A stretch of DNA of 57,029 nucleotides from the NCBI GenBank assembly GCA_964504655.1, contig CAZDFD010000016.1:1-57029 (forward strand). The letters run 5' to 3'. Numbering within the stretch: the first letter of the stretch is position 1; each line of letters starts with the position of its first letter. Below are positions 26,690-34,740 of the stretch, in pieces. The position numbers and the translations under genes were made by a program. Origin of the DNA: JANXAZ01 sp964504655 (lineage in GTDB: Bacteria > Pseudomonadota > Alphaproteobacteria > Geminicoccales > Geminicoccaceae). The notes under the pieces were generated by a model. The model had not been told where the DNA came from. It saw only the letters and a program-made list of their open reading frames with translations, and did no database searches.

Positions 26690-28042
26690 TCAGCTCTGCC
26701 TCGCCTCCGCCTCGATCGCGGCACAGGTCGCGGCGAGCACCTCCTCGAGCAGCCCCTCGTCCTCGGCCTCGACCATCACCCGGATCACGGGCTCGGTGCC
26801 CGAGGCGCGGACCAGGAGCCGGCCGCGGCCGTCGAGGCGGGCCCGCTCGCGCCCGAGCAGGCCCGCGAGCCGCGGTGCCGCGAGGTCGACCGGCCGCGCC
26901 GTGCGCAGGTTGCGCAGCCGCTGCGGCACCGGCTCGAACAGCCGCCCGGCCTCGCTCAGCGGCCGGCCGGCGCGGCCGAGCGCGGCCAGCACCTGGAGGC
27001 CGGCCAGGAGACCGTCGCCGGTCGTGGCGAGGTCGGTCAGGACGATGTGGCCGGACTGCTCGCCGCCCAGATTGTAGCCGCCGGCGCGCATCGCCTCGAC
27101 CACGTAGCGGTCGCCGACGCGGGTCCGCTCGAGGCCGAGGCCGAGGCCGGCGAGGTAGCGCTCGAGCCCGAGGTTGGACATCACCGTGGCGACGATCCCG
27201 GGGCGCGCCAGGCGGCCCTCGGCCCGCCACTCCTTGGCGATCAGCGCCAGGATCTGGTCGCCGTCGACGAGCTCGCCGCGCTCGTCGAGCAGCACCAGCC
27301 GGTCGGCGTCGCCATCGAGCGCCAGGCCCAGATCGGCGCGCTCGGCGAGCACCGCGGCCCGGAGCGCCTCCGGCCGGGTCGAGCCGCAGCCCTCGTTGAT
27401 GTTGAGCCCGTTCGGGCTGCAGCCGATGCGCACGACCTCGGCACCGAGCTCCCAGAAGAGATCGCCGGCCAGGTGGTAGGCGGCGCCGTGCGCGCAGTCG
27501 ACCACGAGCTTGACGCCCTGCAGGGTGCGGCCCTTGGGGAACGCGCTCTTGAGCGCCTCGACGTAGCGGCCGCGCGCGTCCTCGATGCGCTGCGCCCGGC
27601 CGAGCTCGGCCGGGCCCACCCGGCCGGCCGCCGGCCCCTCGCCCATGAGCGCCTCGATCTCCGCCTCGAGCGCGTCCGAGAGCTTGAAGCCGTCCGGCCC
27701 GAACAGCTTGATGCCGTTGTCGGCGAACGGGTTGTGCGAGGCCGAGACCATCACCCCCAGATCCGCCCGGAGCGTGCGGGTGAGGAACGCCACGGCCGGG
27801 GTCGGCATCGGCCCGACCAGCATGACGTCCATCCCGGCGGCGATGAAGCCCGCGGTCAGCGCCGGCTCGAGCAGGTAGCCCGACAGCCGGGTGTCCTTGC
27901 CGATCACCACCCGGTGGCGGTGGTCGCCGCGGCGGAACCGCCGCCCGGCCGCCAGCCCGAGCGCCAGGGCGGTCTCGGCGGTCATCGGCTCGGCATTGGC
28001 CGTGCCGCGGATCCCGTCGGTGCCGAACAGCCGTCGCTCCAT
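26690..28042 (-). CDS. glmM: Phosphoglucosamine mutase
   Basis: This 450-residue enzyme converts glucosamine-6-phosphate to glucosamine-1-phosphate for UDP-GlcNAc and peptidoglycan synthesis. The N-terminus FGTDGIRG is characteristic. The phosphoserine loop SASHNP has Ser102, the same number as in E. coli GlmM. The metal loop DGDADR and the sugar-binding GGEQSGH are present, as is the C-terminal phosphate-binding RASGTEPVIRVM. The ATG at 28042 is directly followed by the conserved start. It is not next to ftsH or folP as in many proteobacteria, and the large lipoprotein gene follows on the same strand. Confidence 0.97.
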   Translation of the reverse strand: MERRLFGTDGIRGTANAEPMTAETALALGLAAGRRFRRGDHRHRVVIGKDTRLSGYLLEPALTAGFIAAGMDVMLVGPMPTPAVAFLTRTLRADLGVMVSASHNPFADNGIKLFGPDGFKLSDALEAEIEALMGEGPAAGRVGPAELGRAQRIEDARGRYVEALKSAFPKGRTLQGVKLVVDCAHGAAYHLAGDLFWELGAEVVRIGCSPNGLNINEGCGSTRPEALRAAVLAERADLGLALDGDADRLVLLDERGELVDGDQILALIAKEWRAEGRLARPGIVATVMSNLGLERYLAGLGLGLERTRVGDRYVVEAMRAGGYNLGGEQSGHIVLTDLATTGDGLLAGLQVLAALGRAGRPLSEAGRLFEPVPQRLRNLRTARPVDLAAPRLAGLLGRERARLDGRGRLLVRASGTEPVIRVMVEAEDEGLLEEVLAATCAAIEAEARQS

Positions 28043-28210
28043 GCCCCTCGCCCCGTCCCCCTCGCCCGGCCCCGCGGGGCGGCGGCCGCAGGGTTAGCGC
28101 GCCCGGCACCCCGATGCGACGCCCGTCGCCGCCCGCTTGCGCCGCCGCCGGGTCTAGCGCCAGGGTGGTAAAGGAACCGTGAACGGGTGCGCAACCGCGG
28201 CGAGGCGAGC

Positions 28211-28396
28211 ATGGCCCAGGCCGGACGCGAGCTGGTCCCCTACCGTGCCCCGCCGGCACCGGCGCCGGCCGGCCCCGTCGACGGCCCGGTTCGGCCGCAG
28301 GCGACGGCGCCACCGCAGGGCGGCCACGACCGCCGCCGCCGCGCCCGGCTACCCGACCGCGCCCTCCTGGGCCTTTTGGTCGACCTCCGCCTCTGA
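28211..28396 (+). CDS. Possible small protein, 61 residues
   Basis: Not recognised and of doubtful reality. From ATG 28211 it reads MAQAGRELVPYRAPPAPAP, a proline/alanine-rich and then Arg-rich middle, and a hydrophobic end (RALLGLLVDLRL). The ribosome site (GCGAGGCGAGC) is weak. An upstream in-frame GTG at 28187 is an alternative start. A perfect 14-bp palindrome (28397-28410) immediately follows its stop. It would overlap the convergent nitrilase gene by 48 bases. No signal peptide is seen. Confidence 0.35.
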   Translation: MAQAGRELVPYRAPPAPAPAGPVDGPVRPQATAPPQGGHDRRRRARLPDRALLGLLVDLRL

Positions 28397-29323
28397 GCCC
28401 GGCGCCGGGCCCGCCGCCTCGGGCACGAGCTCGAGCGTCAGCGCCTCGGGCGGCACCGCCCGGAAGCCCGGCCAGACCTCGGCACCGCCGGCCCGCAGCC
28501 GGCGCAGCGCCCCGACCGGCACGTCGCGCGCGACCAGGAGCGGCCCGTCGCCGGTGGTGGCGGCGAGCGGCCCGAGCTCGGCCCAGACGCCGGTGGAGCC
28601 GAGCCCGGTCTCGCACGGCACGAGCACTGCCGCACCCGACACGTTCGGCCGCGCCGGCGGCCGCGGCACGCTGCCGACCCCGCCCACGACCGCGACCGCG
28701 CACCCCAGCTCGACCGCCCGCGCCCGCGCGCAGGCCATGACCCGGGCGTGACCGGAGGCGGCCGCCGTGTCGGTCGGCACCAGGACGAGGTCGGGCGGAT
28801 CGGCGCGCAGCCGCGCCGCCAGCCCCGGCTGCTCGACGTCGAGGCAGATCAGGATCGCGATCTCGAGCCCGCGCCAGGCCCGGATCCGCAGCCGGTCGCC
28901 CGGCTCGAGCGTCCAGGCCGCCGGATCGCGCTCGTCGGGGGTGAGCGTGAGCTTGTCCTGGACGTGCAGCGGCCCCTCCGGGAGCTGCAGATGCGCCCGG
29001 TTGCGGTAGCGCCCCGGGCCGATGCGGACCGGCACCGTGCCGGCCAGGAGCGCCAGCCCGTGGCGGCGCGCGGCCGCCCGGAGCGCCGGCAGGAGCGCCT
29101 CGGCCTCGGCCGCGATCCAGGCGATCTCCTCACGCTCGGCGAGCCCCTCGGGCGCCCAGGCGAGCCAGGCCTCGCCCAGATGCTCGGGCATCAGGAGGAG
29201 CCCGGCGCCGGCCGCGCGGGCGCGCGCCATCTGCCGCTCGGCCGCCTCGAGGAAGGCGCCCGGCTCCCTCCAGCCGGCCGCCAGGTTGGCCACCCAGAGC
29301 GCCACGGTCAGGCTCTCGACCAT
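28349..29323 (-). CDS. Nitrilase-superfamily carbon-nitrogen hydrolase
   Basis: This 324-residue protein has the full nitrilase triad: Glu47 in LLMPEHLGE, Lys124 in QDKLTLTPDE and Cys160 in ILICLDVEQP. The fold is therefore an active amidase/nitrilase type acting on a C-N bond in the cytoplasm. The substrate cannot be read from the sequence; the branch looks like the amidohydrolases of about 300 residues and not a true nitrilase. ATG 29323 starts at the first beta strand (ESLTVALWVANL). The open frame continues upstream through a 17-bp minisatellite but there encodes only low-complexity Pro/Gly/Arg sequence, so I reject an earlier start. Confidence 0.88.
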   Translation of the reverse strand: MVESLTVALWVANLAAGWREPGAFLEAAERQMARARAAGAGLLLMPEHLGEAWLAWAPEGLAEREEIAWIAAEAEALLPALRAAARRHGLALLAGTVPVRIGPGRYRNRAHLQLPEGPLHVQDKLTLTPDERDPAAWTLEPGDRLRIRAWRGLEIAILICLDVEQPGLAARLRADPPDLVLVPTDTAAASGHARVMACARARAVELGCAVAVVGGVGSVPRPPARPNVSGAAVLVPCETGLGSTGVWAELGPLAATTGDGPLLVARDVPVGALRRLRAGGAEVWPGFRAVPPEALTLELVPEAAGPAPGSEAEVDQKAQEGAVG

Positions 29324-29402
29324 CCCCGCCCCCGACGCCGCCGGCCGCCCCCGCGCCCGTCCCCGGTCCGCCCGGGGCTGTCTGCCGCCGGCGGGCGGCC
29401 CT

Positions 29403-29487
29403 GTCGAGCGGGGGACCCCGTCGAGCCGGGGACCCAGTCGAGCCGGGGACCCAGTCGAGCCGGCGGGCCCGTCGAGCCGGCGGCCCT
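29403..29487. repeat. 17-bp minisatellite, five copies
   Basis: Five consecutive 17-bp units of the form GTCGAGCCGGGGACCCA begin at 29403, 29420, 29437, 29454 and 29471. The two middle copies are identical. The array fills much of the divergent region between the nitrilase gene and the 87-residue gene, where promoters for both would be expected. Confidence 0.9.
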
Positions 29488-29547
29488 CCCGCACCGGCTG
29501 CTCCGGGCGGCCTTGATCGCCCGCCCGGGCCGGCTAGGCTCGCGGCC

Positions 29548-29811
29548 ATGGAGCCGACCCCGTCCCTGCCGCTCCGGCCCCTGGCGCTCCTGCCGAGCGG
29601 CGAGGCGATCCGCCCCGAGGAGGTGCGGCGGATCCTGATCGAGCCGGCGGCGGCGCCGCCGCGGCTGGACGGCCAGCGCTTCCGGGTCGTGCTCGAGCTG
29701 GTCGACGGCGGCCGCCGCGCGGTCGCGGGCGGGCTCGCCCGCGCCGATGCCCAGGACCTCGCGCGGCGCTGCGCCCGCGCCCTCAACGAGGCGGCCCGGG
29801 CGCAGCCGTGA
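29548..29811 (+). CDS. Hypothetical protein, 87 residues
   Basis: Not recognised. A small soluble-looking protein with an alpha/beta pattern: a strand-like FRVVLELVDGGRR near residue 45 and a C-terminal helix rich in Ala and Arg. The ATG at 29548 is the first of a two-gene unit, and its stop overlaps the next start as GTGA, which supports both genes being real. It lies beside glycosyltransferase genes. Confidence 0.6.
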   Translation: MEPTPSLPLRPLALLPSGEAIRPEEVRRILIEPAAAPPRLDGQRFRVVLELVDGGRRAVAGGLARADAQDLARRCARALNEAARAQP

Positions 29812-30254
29812 GCGACTGGCTCGCGCGGCTGCGCGCCCTGCCGGGCCGGCTCACCGCCCCCGCCCCCGCTGCGCCCGCCCCCGCCGCCGCGCCCGCTCCT
29901 CCGGCCCCGACGGCGACCGCCGCCGGCGGGGTCGTCGTCGTGACCGTGCTCGGGCTCTCCGGCGAGGCGCTCGAGAAGGTCCTGGATCTCGTCCAGGCCG
30001 AGTGCCGCGGCCTCGGCCGCAAGCCCGTGCTCGTCACCGACGGCTTCGAGCTGACGCCGTTCCGCCGCCGCCGGCTGATCGTCGAGCAGGTGCCGGACGC
30101 CGAGGCGATGGCCGTGCTCGCCCCCGACCTGCCCTGGAAGCTGTACCGCGAGCGGCTGTTCGCGCTGCTCGGCCGGCGCTGGCGGCCGACCGCCTCGGTG
30201 AGCTTCGGCCGCCGTCCCGACGCCGCCTGCCTCGCCGCGCTCGAGCGGCGCTGA
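29808..30254 (+). CDS. Hypothetical protein, 148 residues, Rossmann-like
   Basis: After an Ala/Pro-rich linker (residues 15-38) comes a compact domain of about 105 residues beginning GGVVVVTVLGLSGEALEKVL, with a second strand PVLVTDGFELTPFRRRR and an ending LLGRRWRPTASVSFGRRP. The strand-helix-strand pattern resembles half of a GT-B/Rossmann fold, and comparable short proteins accompany envelope glycosyltransferases; this is inference from pattern only. The GTG start at 29808 overlaps the preceding stop (GTGA). It converges on the two-domain glycosyltransferase gene with a 15-base gap that holds a hairpin. Confidence 0.6.
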   Translation: MSDWLARLRALPGRLTAPAPAAPAPAAAPAPPAPTATAAGGVVVVTVLGLSGEALEKVLDLVQAECRGLGRKPVLVTDGFELTPFRRRRLIVEQVPDAEAMAVLAPDLPWKLYRERLFALLGRRWRPTASVSFGRRPDAACLAALERR

Positions 30255-30261
30255 GCGCCGC
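30245..30261. terminator. Hairpin with the stop codon in its loop
   Basis: GCGGCGC, TGA and GCGCCGC form a perfect 7-bp stem; the three-base loop is the stop codon of the 148-residue gene. It sits between two convergent genes and could terminate the plus-strand unit and, from the other side, the glycosyltransferase transcript. There is no U-tract. Confidence 0.45.
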
Positions 30262-30269
30262 CGCCCGCC

Positions 30270-32486
30270 TCAGCCGCGCGCGAGCGCCTGCGGCAGCCGC
30301 TCGGGCCGGCGGTCCTGCGGCCAGCTGCGCGCCAGCGCCGCGATCGCCGCCGCCGCCGCCGCCGCCCCGTCGCAGGCCGGCAGCACCCGGGCCCGCGCCC
30401 GCATCGCCGCCCGCGGCCCGGGCTCGAGCAGCCGGTCGAGCGCCCAGGCGAGCCGGTAGGGATCGGAGGCCCGCGCCACGAGCCCGACACCGCGGCCCTC
30501 GGCCCAGAGCGCGCGGCGCTCCTGCTCGTCCATCATCGGGTTCTCGTTGGGCACGAGGACCGCCGGCAGACCGGCCGCCAGGGTCTCGTGGAAGCTGTTG
30601 TAGCCGCAGGCGACGAGCGCCAGGTCGAAGGCCTCGAGACAGCGCCCGATCGGGAACCGGGTGAGCCGCCGCAGCCGCGTGGACGTCGCCGCCGGCTCCA
30701 CCGGGGCGTCGCTGATCGGCCAGTCGAGCGCCACCGCCAGGACCTCCGGCCGGCCGGCCAGGAGCTCCTCGAGCACCCGGTCGACGGTCCGGTAGTCGTA
30801 GTTGTTGCGCGAGCCGAGCGCCACGAGGAGTGCGGTCGCGCCGGGATCGAGGCCGAGCTCGGCGCGGGCCTCGGCGCGCGGCAGCCGCTCCTCCGGGTCG
30901 AGCAGCACGATCGGCGGTACCAGCACCCGCTCCTGGGTGCGCGCCCGGGTGATGCCGCGGTCGAGCTCGGCCGCCAGATCGTCCGGCTCGATCACCAGAT
31001 CGAAGTGGCGGCCGCGGTCGATCGTGGCGCGGCCGGCCTCGGGCCGCCAGAAGCCGCGCCTGAGCCAGACGAACGGCCGGTCGGCGTGCGCCAGGCGGCA
31101 GTCGACCAGCGGCTGGTAGGGGACGTTGAGGTCGACCACGACGCAGGCCGGGTCGAAGAAGGCGATCGCCTCGTCGAGCCGGGCGCGGAAGCCGGCCGAC
31201 CAGCGCTCGCCGCTCTCCCGGGTGGCCGCCTGGGCCGGCAGGTACTCGGCCAAAAAGCCCATCTGCCGGGCGAGACCCACGGCCTGCGAGAGCGCCAGGA
31301 TCACCGGCTCGAGCCCGCCCGGCAGGCGCCGCGCCACCGCGAGCAGCCGGACCAGATGGCCGATGCCGACGCCGTCCGGGCTCAGCATCAGGATGCGCCG
31401 CGGCCGCTCGGTGGAGCGCCGGAGCCAGGGCCGGGGCGGCGGGGCGGCGGGCGGCGCGCCGAGCTCGCGCTCGAGCCGCTCGACCAGTCGCTCGGGCCCG
31501 GCCCGCTCGGCGGCGAAGGCGCGCGCCGCGGCGCTCGCGCGGGCGAGCCGCGCCGGGTCGGGGTCGGCGAGCAGCGCCGCCACCTCCGGCCCGTCGACCG
31601 CGAGGGCCGCCTCGCCGAGCACGCCCAGGAGCGCACCTGGTACGAGGCAGGGGCAGCCGGCGGCGAGCGCCTCGAGCAAGGAAGCGGGCAGCATCGCCCA
31701 GCCGTCCACCGCGGCCGGCAGCACCCAGGCGTCCAGCCCGTCGAGGAAGGCCGCGGGATCGTCGAGATCGCCCGGCAGGAGCTCGAGGCCGGGCTCGGCC
31801 CCCGGGTCGAGCAGCGGATCCAGGAGGGCCCGCTCGGCCGCCTCCTCGGCGAGCACCCGCTCGGCCACGCGCGCCAGGGACGTGCCGAACGGCGCGCCCG
31901 GCGGGACGGCGGCGGGCCCGTGCCGGCCGATCCGAACGAGGCCGCGGCGGGGGCGCGGCGGCGCCGCGGCCGGAGCCGGGCGCGCGGGCGGCCAGGGCTC
32001 GGCGGCCCGCGGCAGCCGCTGCCAAGCGGGCGCGGCCGCGAGGCTCGCCGCGATCAGCGGGTCGGCGGCGACGAGGCTGGCCGGGGCGCCGAGCACCGCG
32101 CCGGCGCGGGCGAGGAGCTCGGCCGGGGCCGCCACGAGCTCGGCCCAGGCCGCGGCCGGCGCCTCGAGGCGGAGCAGCGCCCGCTCGGCCACCAGCCGCG
32201 GCGGCCGCCGCGCCGCGGCCACGAAGGGGAGCGTCTCGAAGCCGAGCACGAGGCGGGCGCGGGCCGGCTCGGGCGGATCGAGGAGCAGCACCGCGCGCTC
32301 GCGGAGGAGCCGCGCCAGGCGCTTCTGGACCGGCCGCGGCGGCTGCACCGGCGGGCCCTGGAGCGGCAGGAGCCCGACCCGCCAGCCGCGCTCGGCGGAT
32401 GCCGCCAGGAGGCCCGCGAGCGCCCGCCCGTCCGCGCCGCCGCGGAACGGGTCGGCCGCCACCACGAGGTCGAGCTCGAGGCTCAC
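30270..32486 (-). CDS. Two-domain glycosyltransferase (degenerate GT-B plus MurG-like GT)
   Basis: This 738-residue protein appears to be a fusion. Residues 1 to about 345 look like a GT4-type GT-B unit with a C-terminal nucleotide half (LPASLLEALAAGCPCLVPG near 265). Residues from about 365 form a second GT-B unit resembling MurG/COG4671 glycosyltransferases: ILMLSPDGVGIGHLVRLLAVAR at its start and ACGYNSFHETLAAGLPAVLVPNE, the MurG-like donor-binding loop, near residue 630. It is cytoplasmic with no membrane span. It is divergent from a GT4 gene with a short spacer, suggesting a shared glycan pathway. Donor and acceptor are unknown. The N-terminal half may be inactive, as I do not see the expected catalytic Glu pair clearly. 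Confidence 0.75.
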   Translation of the reverse strand: MSLELDLVVAADPFRGGADGRALAGLLAASAERGWRVGLLPLQGPPVQPPRPVQKRLARLLRERAVLLLDPPEPARARLVLGFETLPFVAAARRPPRLVAERALLRLEAPAAAWAELVAAPAELLARAGAVLGAPASLVAADPLIAASLAAAPAWQRLPRAAEPWPPARPAPAAAPPRPRRGLVRIGRHGPAAVPPGAPFGTSLARVAERVLAEEAAERALLDPLLDPGAEPGLELLPGDLDDPAAFLDGLDAWVLPAAVDGWAMLPASLLEALAAGCPCLVPGALLGVLGEAALAVDGPEVAALLADPDPARLARASAAARAFAAERAGPERLVERLERELGAPPAAPPPRPWLRRSTERPRRILMLSPDGVGIGHLVRLLAVARRLPGGLEPVILALSQAVGLARQMGFLAEYLPAQAATRESGERWSAGFRARLDEAIAFFDPACVVVDLNVPYQPLVDCRLAHADRPFVWLRRGFWRPEAGRATIDRGRHFDLVIEPDDLAAELDRGITRARTQERVLVPPIVLLDPEERLPRAEARAELGLDPGATALLVALGSRNNYDYRTVDRVLEELLAGRPEVLAVALDWPISDAPVEPAATSTRLRRLTRFPIGRCLEAFDLALVACGYNSFHETLAAGLPAVLVPNENPMMDEQERRALWAEGRGVGLVARASDPYRLAWALDRLLEPGPRAAMRARARVLPACDGAAAAAAAIAALARSWPQDRRPERLPQALARG

Positions 32487-32572
32487 CGGAGCGGGCCGGC
32501 CGCTTTACGCCCGGGGCGACGCGTCCTAGGAGCCGCGCCGCGGGCGCCCGGCCGGCCCGCCGGGATCCGCCG

Positions 32573-33673
32573 ATGCCGCATCAGCTCGTCTTCTTCCCGG
32601 ACTACCAGGCGGCCAACCCCTACCAGACCCTGCTCTACGCGCACAGCGCCCCGGAGCTGCACGCGCGGCCGGCGAGCGTCGCCGAGGCCTTGGCGCTGCG
32701 CGCCCGCCAGGGCCCCGAGGACGGCCTCCTGTTCCACCTGCACTGGGAGGACGCGGCCTACCGGAACGAGCCCGACGCCGCCGCCGCCGCGGCCGCCGCC
32801 GAGCGCTTCGTGGCCGACCTCGAGCGGCTGGTCGACAGCGGCGCCGGCCTCCTCTGGACGGTGCACAACGAGGCCCCGCACGACGACCGCTTCCCCGAGG
32901 TCCAGGCGCGGCTGCGGCCGGCGCTGGTGGCGCTCGCCGACCGCGTCCACCTGCACTCGCTGGCCGCCGCCGGCTGGGCCCGCGACGCGCTCGGCGTGCC
33001 GCCCGAGCGGCTCGTGGTGGTGCCGCACGGCAACTACCGGCCGCGCTTCCACCCGCTCGACGGCGATCCGGCGGCGAGCCGGGCGGCGCTCGGCATCCCG
33101 GCGGACGCCCGCGTGGCGCTGCTGTTCGGCCGGCTCGACGCCTACAAGGGCGGCGCCGAGCTGCTCGAGGCTTTCGCCCGCCGCGACCGCCCGGGGCTCT
33201 GGCTGATCCTGGCCGGCCGCCAAGTGGCGCCGCTCGACGAGCCGCTCGCGGCCCTGCCCGAGGCGCTCCGGGCGCGGATCGTGGTCGAGCCGGGCCCGGT
33301 CCCGGACGCCCGCGTGCCGCTCCTCTTCCACGCCGCCGACGCGCTCGTGGCCCCCTACCGGGCGGTGCTGACCTCGGGTGCGGCGATGCTCGCCCTCTCC
33401 CTCGGCCGGCCGGTGGTGGGCCCGGCGCTGCCCGGGCTCACCGATCTGGTGGCCGACGGGGTCGAGGGTCTGCTCTACGATCCCCTCGACCCGGACGGGC
33501 TCGGCCGTGCCGTCGACCGGCTGCTGGCGCTCGAGCCCGACCGGCTCCTGGCCATGGCCGAAGCCGCCCGGGCGCGCGCCCGGCTGCACGACTGGCGGAT
33601 CGCCGGCAACCTCATGGGCGGCGTGTTCAGGAGCCTCCTGGCGCTGCGCCGCCCGCTGCGCCGGCCGGGCTGA
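32573..33673 (+). CDS. GT4-family glycosyltransferase
   Basis: This 366-residue GT-B enzyme has an acceptor half that includes LLWTVHNEAPHDD near residue 100, a donor half starting LLFGRLDAYKGGAELLEAF (the usual G-x-KG element), and the nucleotide-binding end SLGRPVVGPALPGLTDLV with DGVEGLLYDP. The enzyme is probably retaining and uses a nucleotide sugar, perhaps GDP-mannose as in similar family members; that is inference. ATG 32573 is followed directly by the first strand (HQLVFFPDYQ). It is divergent from the two-domain glycosyltransferase and converges with a lipoprotein gene, overlapping by 47 bases. Confidence 0.85.
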   Translation: MPHQLVFFPDYQAANPYQTLLYAHSAPELHARPASVAEALALRARQGPEDGLLFHLHWEDAAYRNEPDAAAAAAAAERFVADLERLVDSGAGLLWTVHNEAPHDDRFPEVQARLRPALVALADRVHLHSLAAAGWARDALGVPPERLVVVPHGNYRPRFHPLDGDPAASRAALGIPADARVALLFGRLDAYKGGAELLEAFARRDRPGLWLILAGRQVAPLDEPLAALPEALRARIVVEPGPVPDARVPLLFHAADALVAPYRAVLTSGAAMLALSLGRPVVGPALPGLTDLVADGVEGLLYDPLDPDGLGRAVDRLLALEPDRLLAMAEAARARARLHDWRIAGNLMGGVFRSLLALRRPLRRPG

Positions 33674-34367
33674 GCCGGGTCGCCGCCGCCTCGAGCGCCG
33701 CCGCCTCGAGCCGGCCGGTCGGCCGGCACACCAGGCCCTGGTCGAAGGCGCCGCGCTCGCCGGTCGCGAAGGCGATCGTCTGGCGCTGGCTGTCGAGCAC
33801 CCGGCCGTCGAGCGCCACCCGGTCGACGGTGCGGGTCAGGACGTAGCTGGCGCGCGCCTCGAGCCGGCTGCCGCGGCCCTCCGGCAGGGCCGTGACCAGG
33901 AGCCGGCCGTCGAGGCGGAGCTGGCGCAACAGCACCTCGCGCCGCTCGGCCGGCAGGAGCGGGATGCGCACCGACAGGCTCGCCGCCGGCACCCGGCCGA
34001 CCCCGCCCGTCTCGCCGCGCAGCTCGAAGCTGCCGCAGTCGAGGAACGGCTCCGGATCGCCGCTGCTGGTGAGCGCCAGCCACGCGACCCCGGCCTCGGT
34101 GGTGCCGCTGCGCGCGCCGCGTCCGGCCCCGCCCAGGGCGTCCGCGAGCGCCGCGATCGCGCGGCCGGGCGCAGCCGCCACGGCCAGGGTCGGTGGCGGC
34201 GGCGGCGGCCCCTCGGGCGGCAGGTAGGCGCGCTCGACCGGCTCGCGCGGCGCCGGCGGCGGGTCGGCCGGCGGCTCGCGCGGCGGGCCGGCGCAGCCGG
34301 CCGCGGCCAGCCCGGCCACGAGCAGGAGGGCGGCCCGCCCGCGGCCGGCCGGCACCGCCGCCCTCAA
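33627..34367 (-). CDS. Putative lipoprotein, 246 residues
   Basis: A lipoprotein signal ends in the lipobox LAAAGC (Cys25). A proline-rich linker (residues 28-60) and a domain of about 170 residues follow, with strands such as SLSVRIPLLPAERREVLLRQLRLDGRLLV. I do not recognise the family; the pattern suggests an outer-membrane or periplasmic lipoprotein. The TTG at 34367 overlaps the stop of the preceding 97-residue gene (TTGA), so the two are coupled. The 3' end overlaps the convergent GT4 gene by 47 bases, with the GT4 stop in the loop of a weak 5-bp hairpin (33661-33678). Confidence 0.7.
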   Translation of the reverse strand: MRAAVPAGRGRAALLLVAGLAAAGCAGPPREPPADPPPAPREPVERAYLPPEGPPPPPPTLAVAAAPGRAIAALADALGGAGRGARSGTTEAGVAWLALTSSGDPEPFLDCGSFELRGETGGVGRVPAASLSVRIPLLPAERREVLLRQLRLDGRLLVTALPEGRGSRLEARASYVLTRTVDRVALDGRVLDSQRQTIAFATGERGAFDQGLVCRPTGRLEAAALEAAATRLSPAGAAGGAAPGGS

Positions 34368-34657
34368 TAGAGATCGGCGGCCCGCGCGCCGCCCGGCCCG
34401 GCCGCCGGCTCGGGCAGGGTGCGGCTGCCGAGCGAGCGGGCGACCGTCTCGCGGAACGCCTCGGTGGCGTAGCGGCCGAGCGGGTAGGCCTCGAGATAGC
34501 CCTGGAAGGCCTCGGCGGTGCCCTCTTCGAGGGCGCGCGCCCAGGCCCGGTCCTCGGGATCGAGCGGCTGCGCCCGGACCTCCGGCGAAAGGCCGTGCGC
34601 CACCCCGAGCGCCAGGAGCGCCCGCAGGCTCGCATAGACCGCGCGCAACCGATCCAT
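34364..34657 (-). CDS. Small protein with a YLEAYPLGRYA element, 97 residues
   Basis: From ATG 34657 the protein has an N-terminal hydrophobic stretch (YASLRALLALGVAHGLS), possibly a weak signal peptide ending near VRAQ at residue 29. Then follows one unit of the form AWARALEEGTAEAFQGYLEAYPLGRYATEAF. Such units (an acidic/aromatic helix, then YLxxYPxGRxAxxA) occur in peptidoglycan-binding, caspase-like and SPOR-associated proteins of alphaproteobacteria. A GTG 18 codons upstream (34711) is an alternative start with an AAAGG site. Coupled to the downstream lipoprotein by a TTGA overlap. Function unknown. Confidence 0.6.
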   Translation of the reverse strand: MDRLRAVYASLRALLALGVAHGLSPEVRAQPLDPEDRAWARALEEGTAEAFQGYLEAYPLGRYATEAFRETVARSLGSRTLPEPAAGPGGARAADLY

Positions 34658-34740
34658 CCGCCGACCCGTCGACCCGCCCGTGGCCGCGGCGCGCCGCGGC
34701 GCGCCGACCACCCTTTCATCCTAGAAGCCGGCGCCGCTGT

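Noticed and set aside
28397..28410. Palindrome GCCCGGCGCCGGGC as an attachment site or terminator
   Set aside because: It lies in the 3' coding part of the nitrilase gene, is short, and such GC palindromes are expected by chance in this composition. No integrase or insertion is present.
29403..29487. Short CRISPR or plasmid iteron array in the 17-bp repeats
   Set aside because: The units are directly abutting without spacers, and no cas or replication-initiator gene is near. It is a simple minisatellite.
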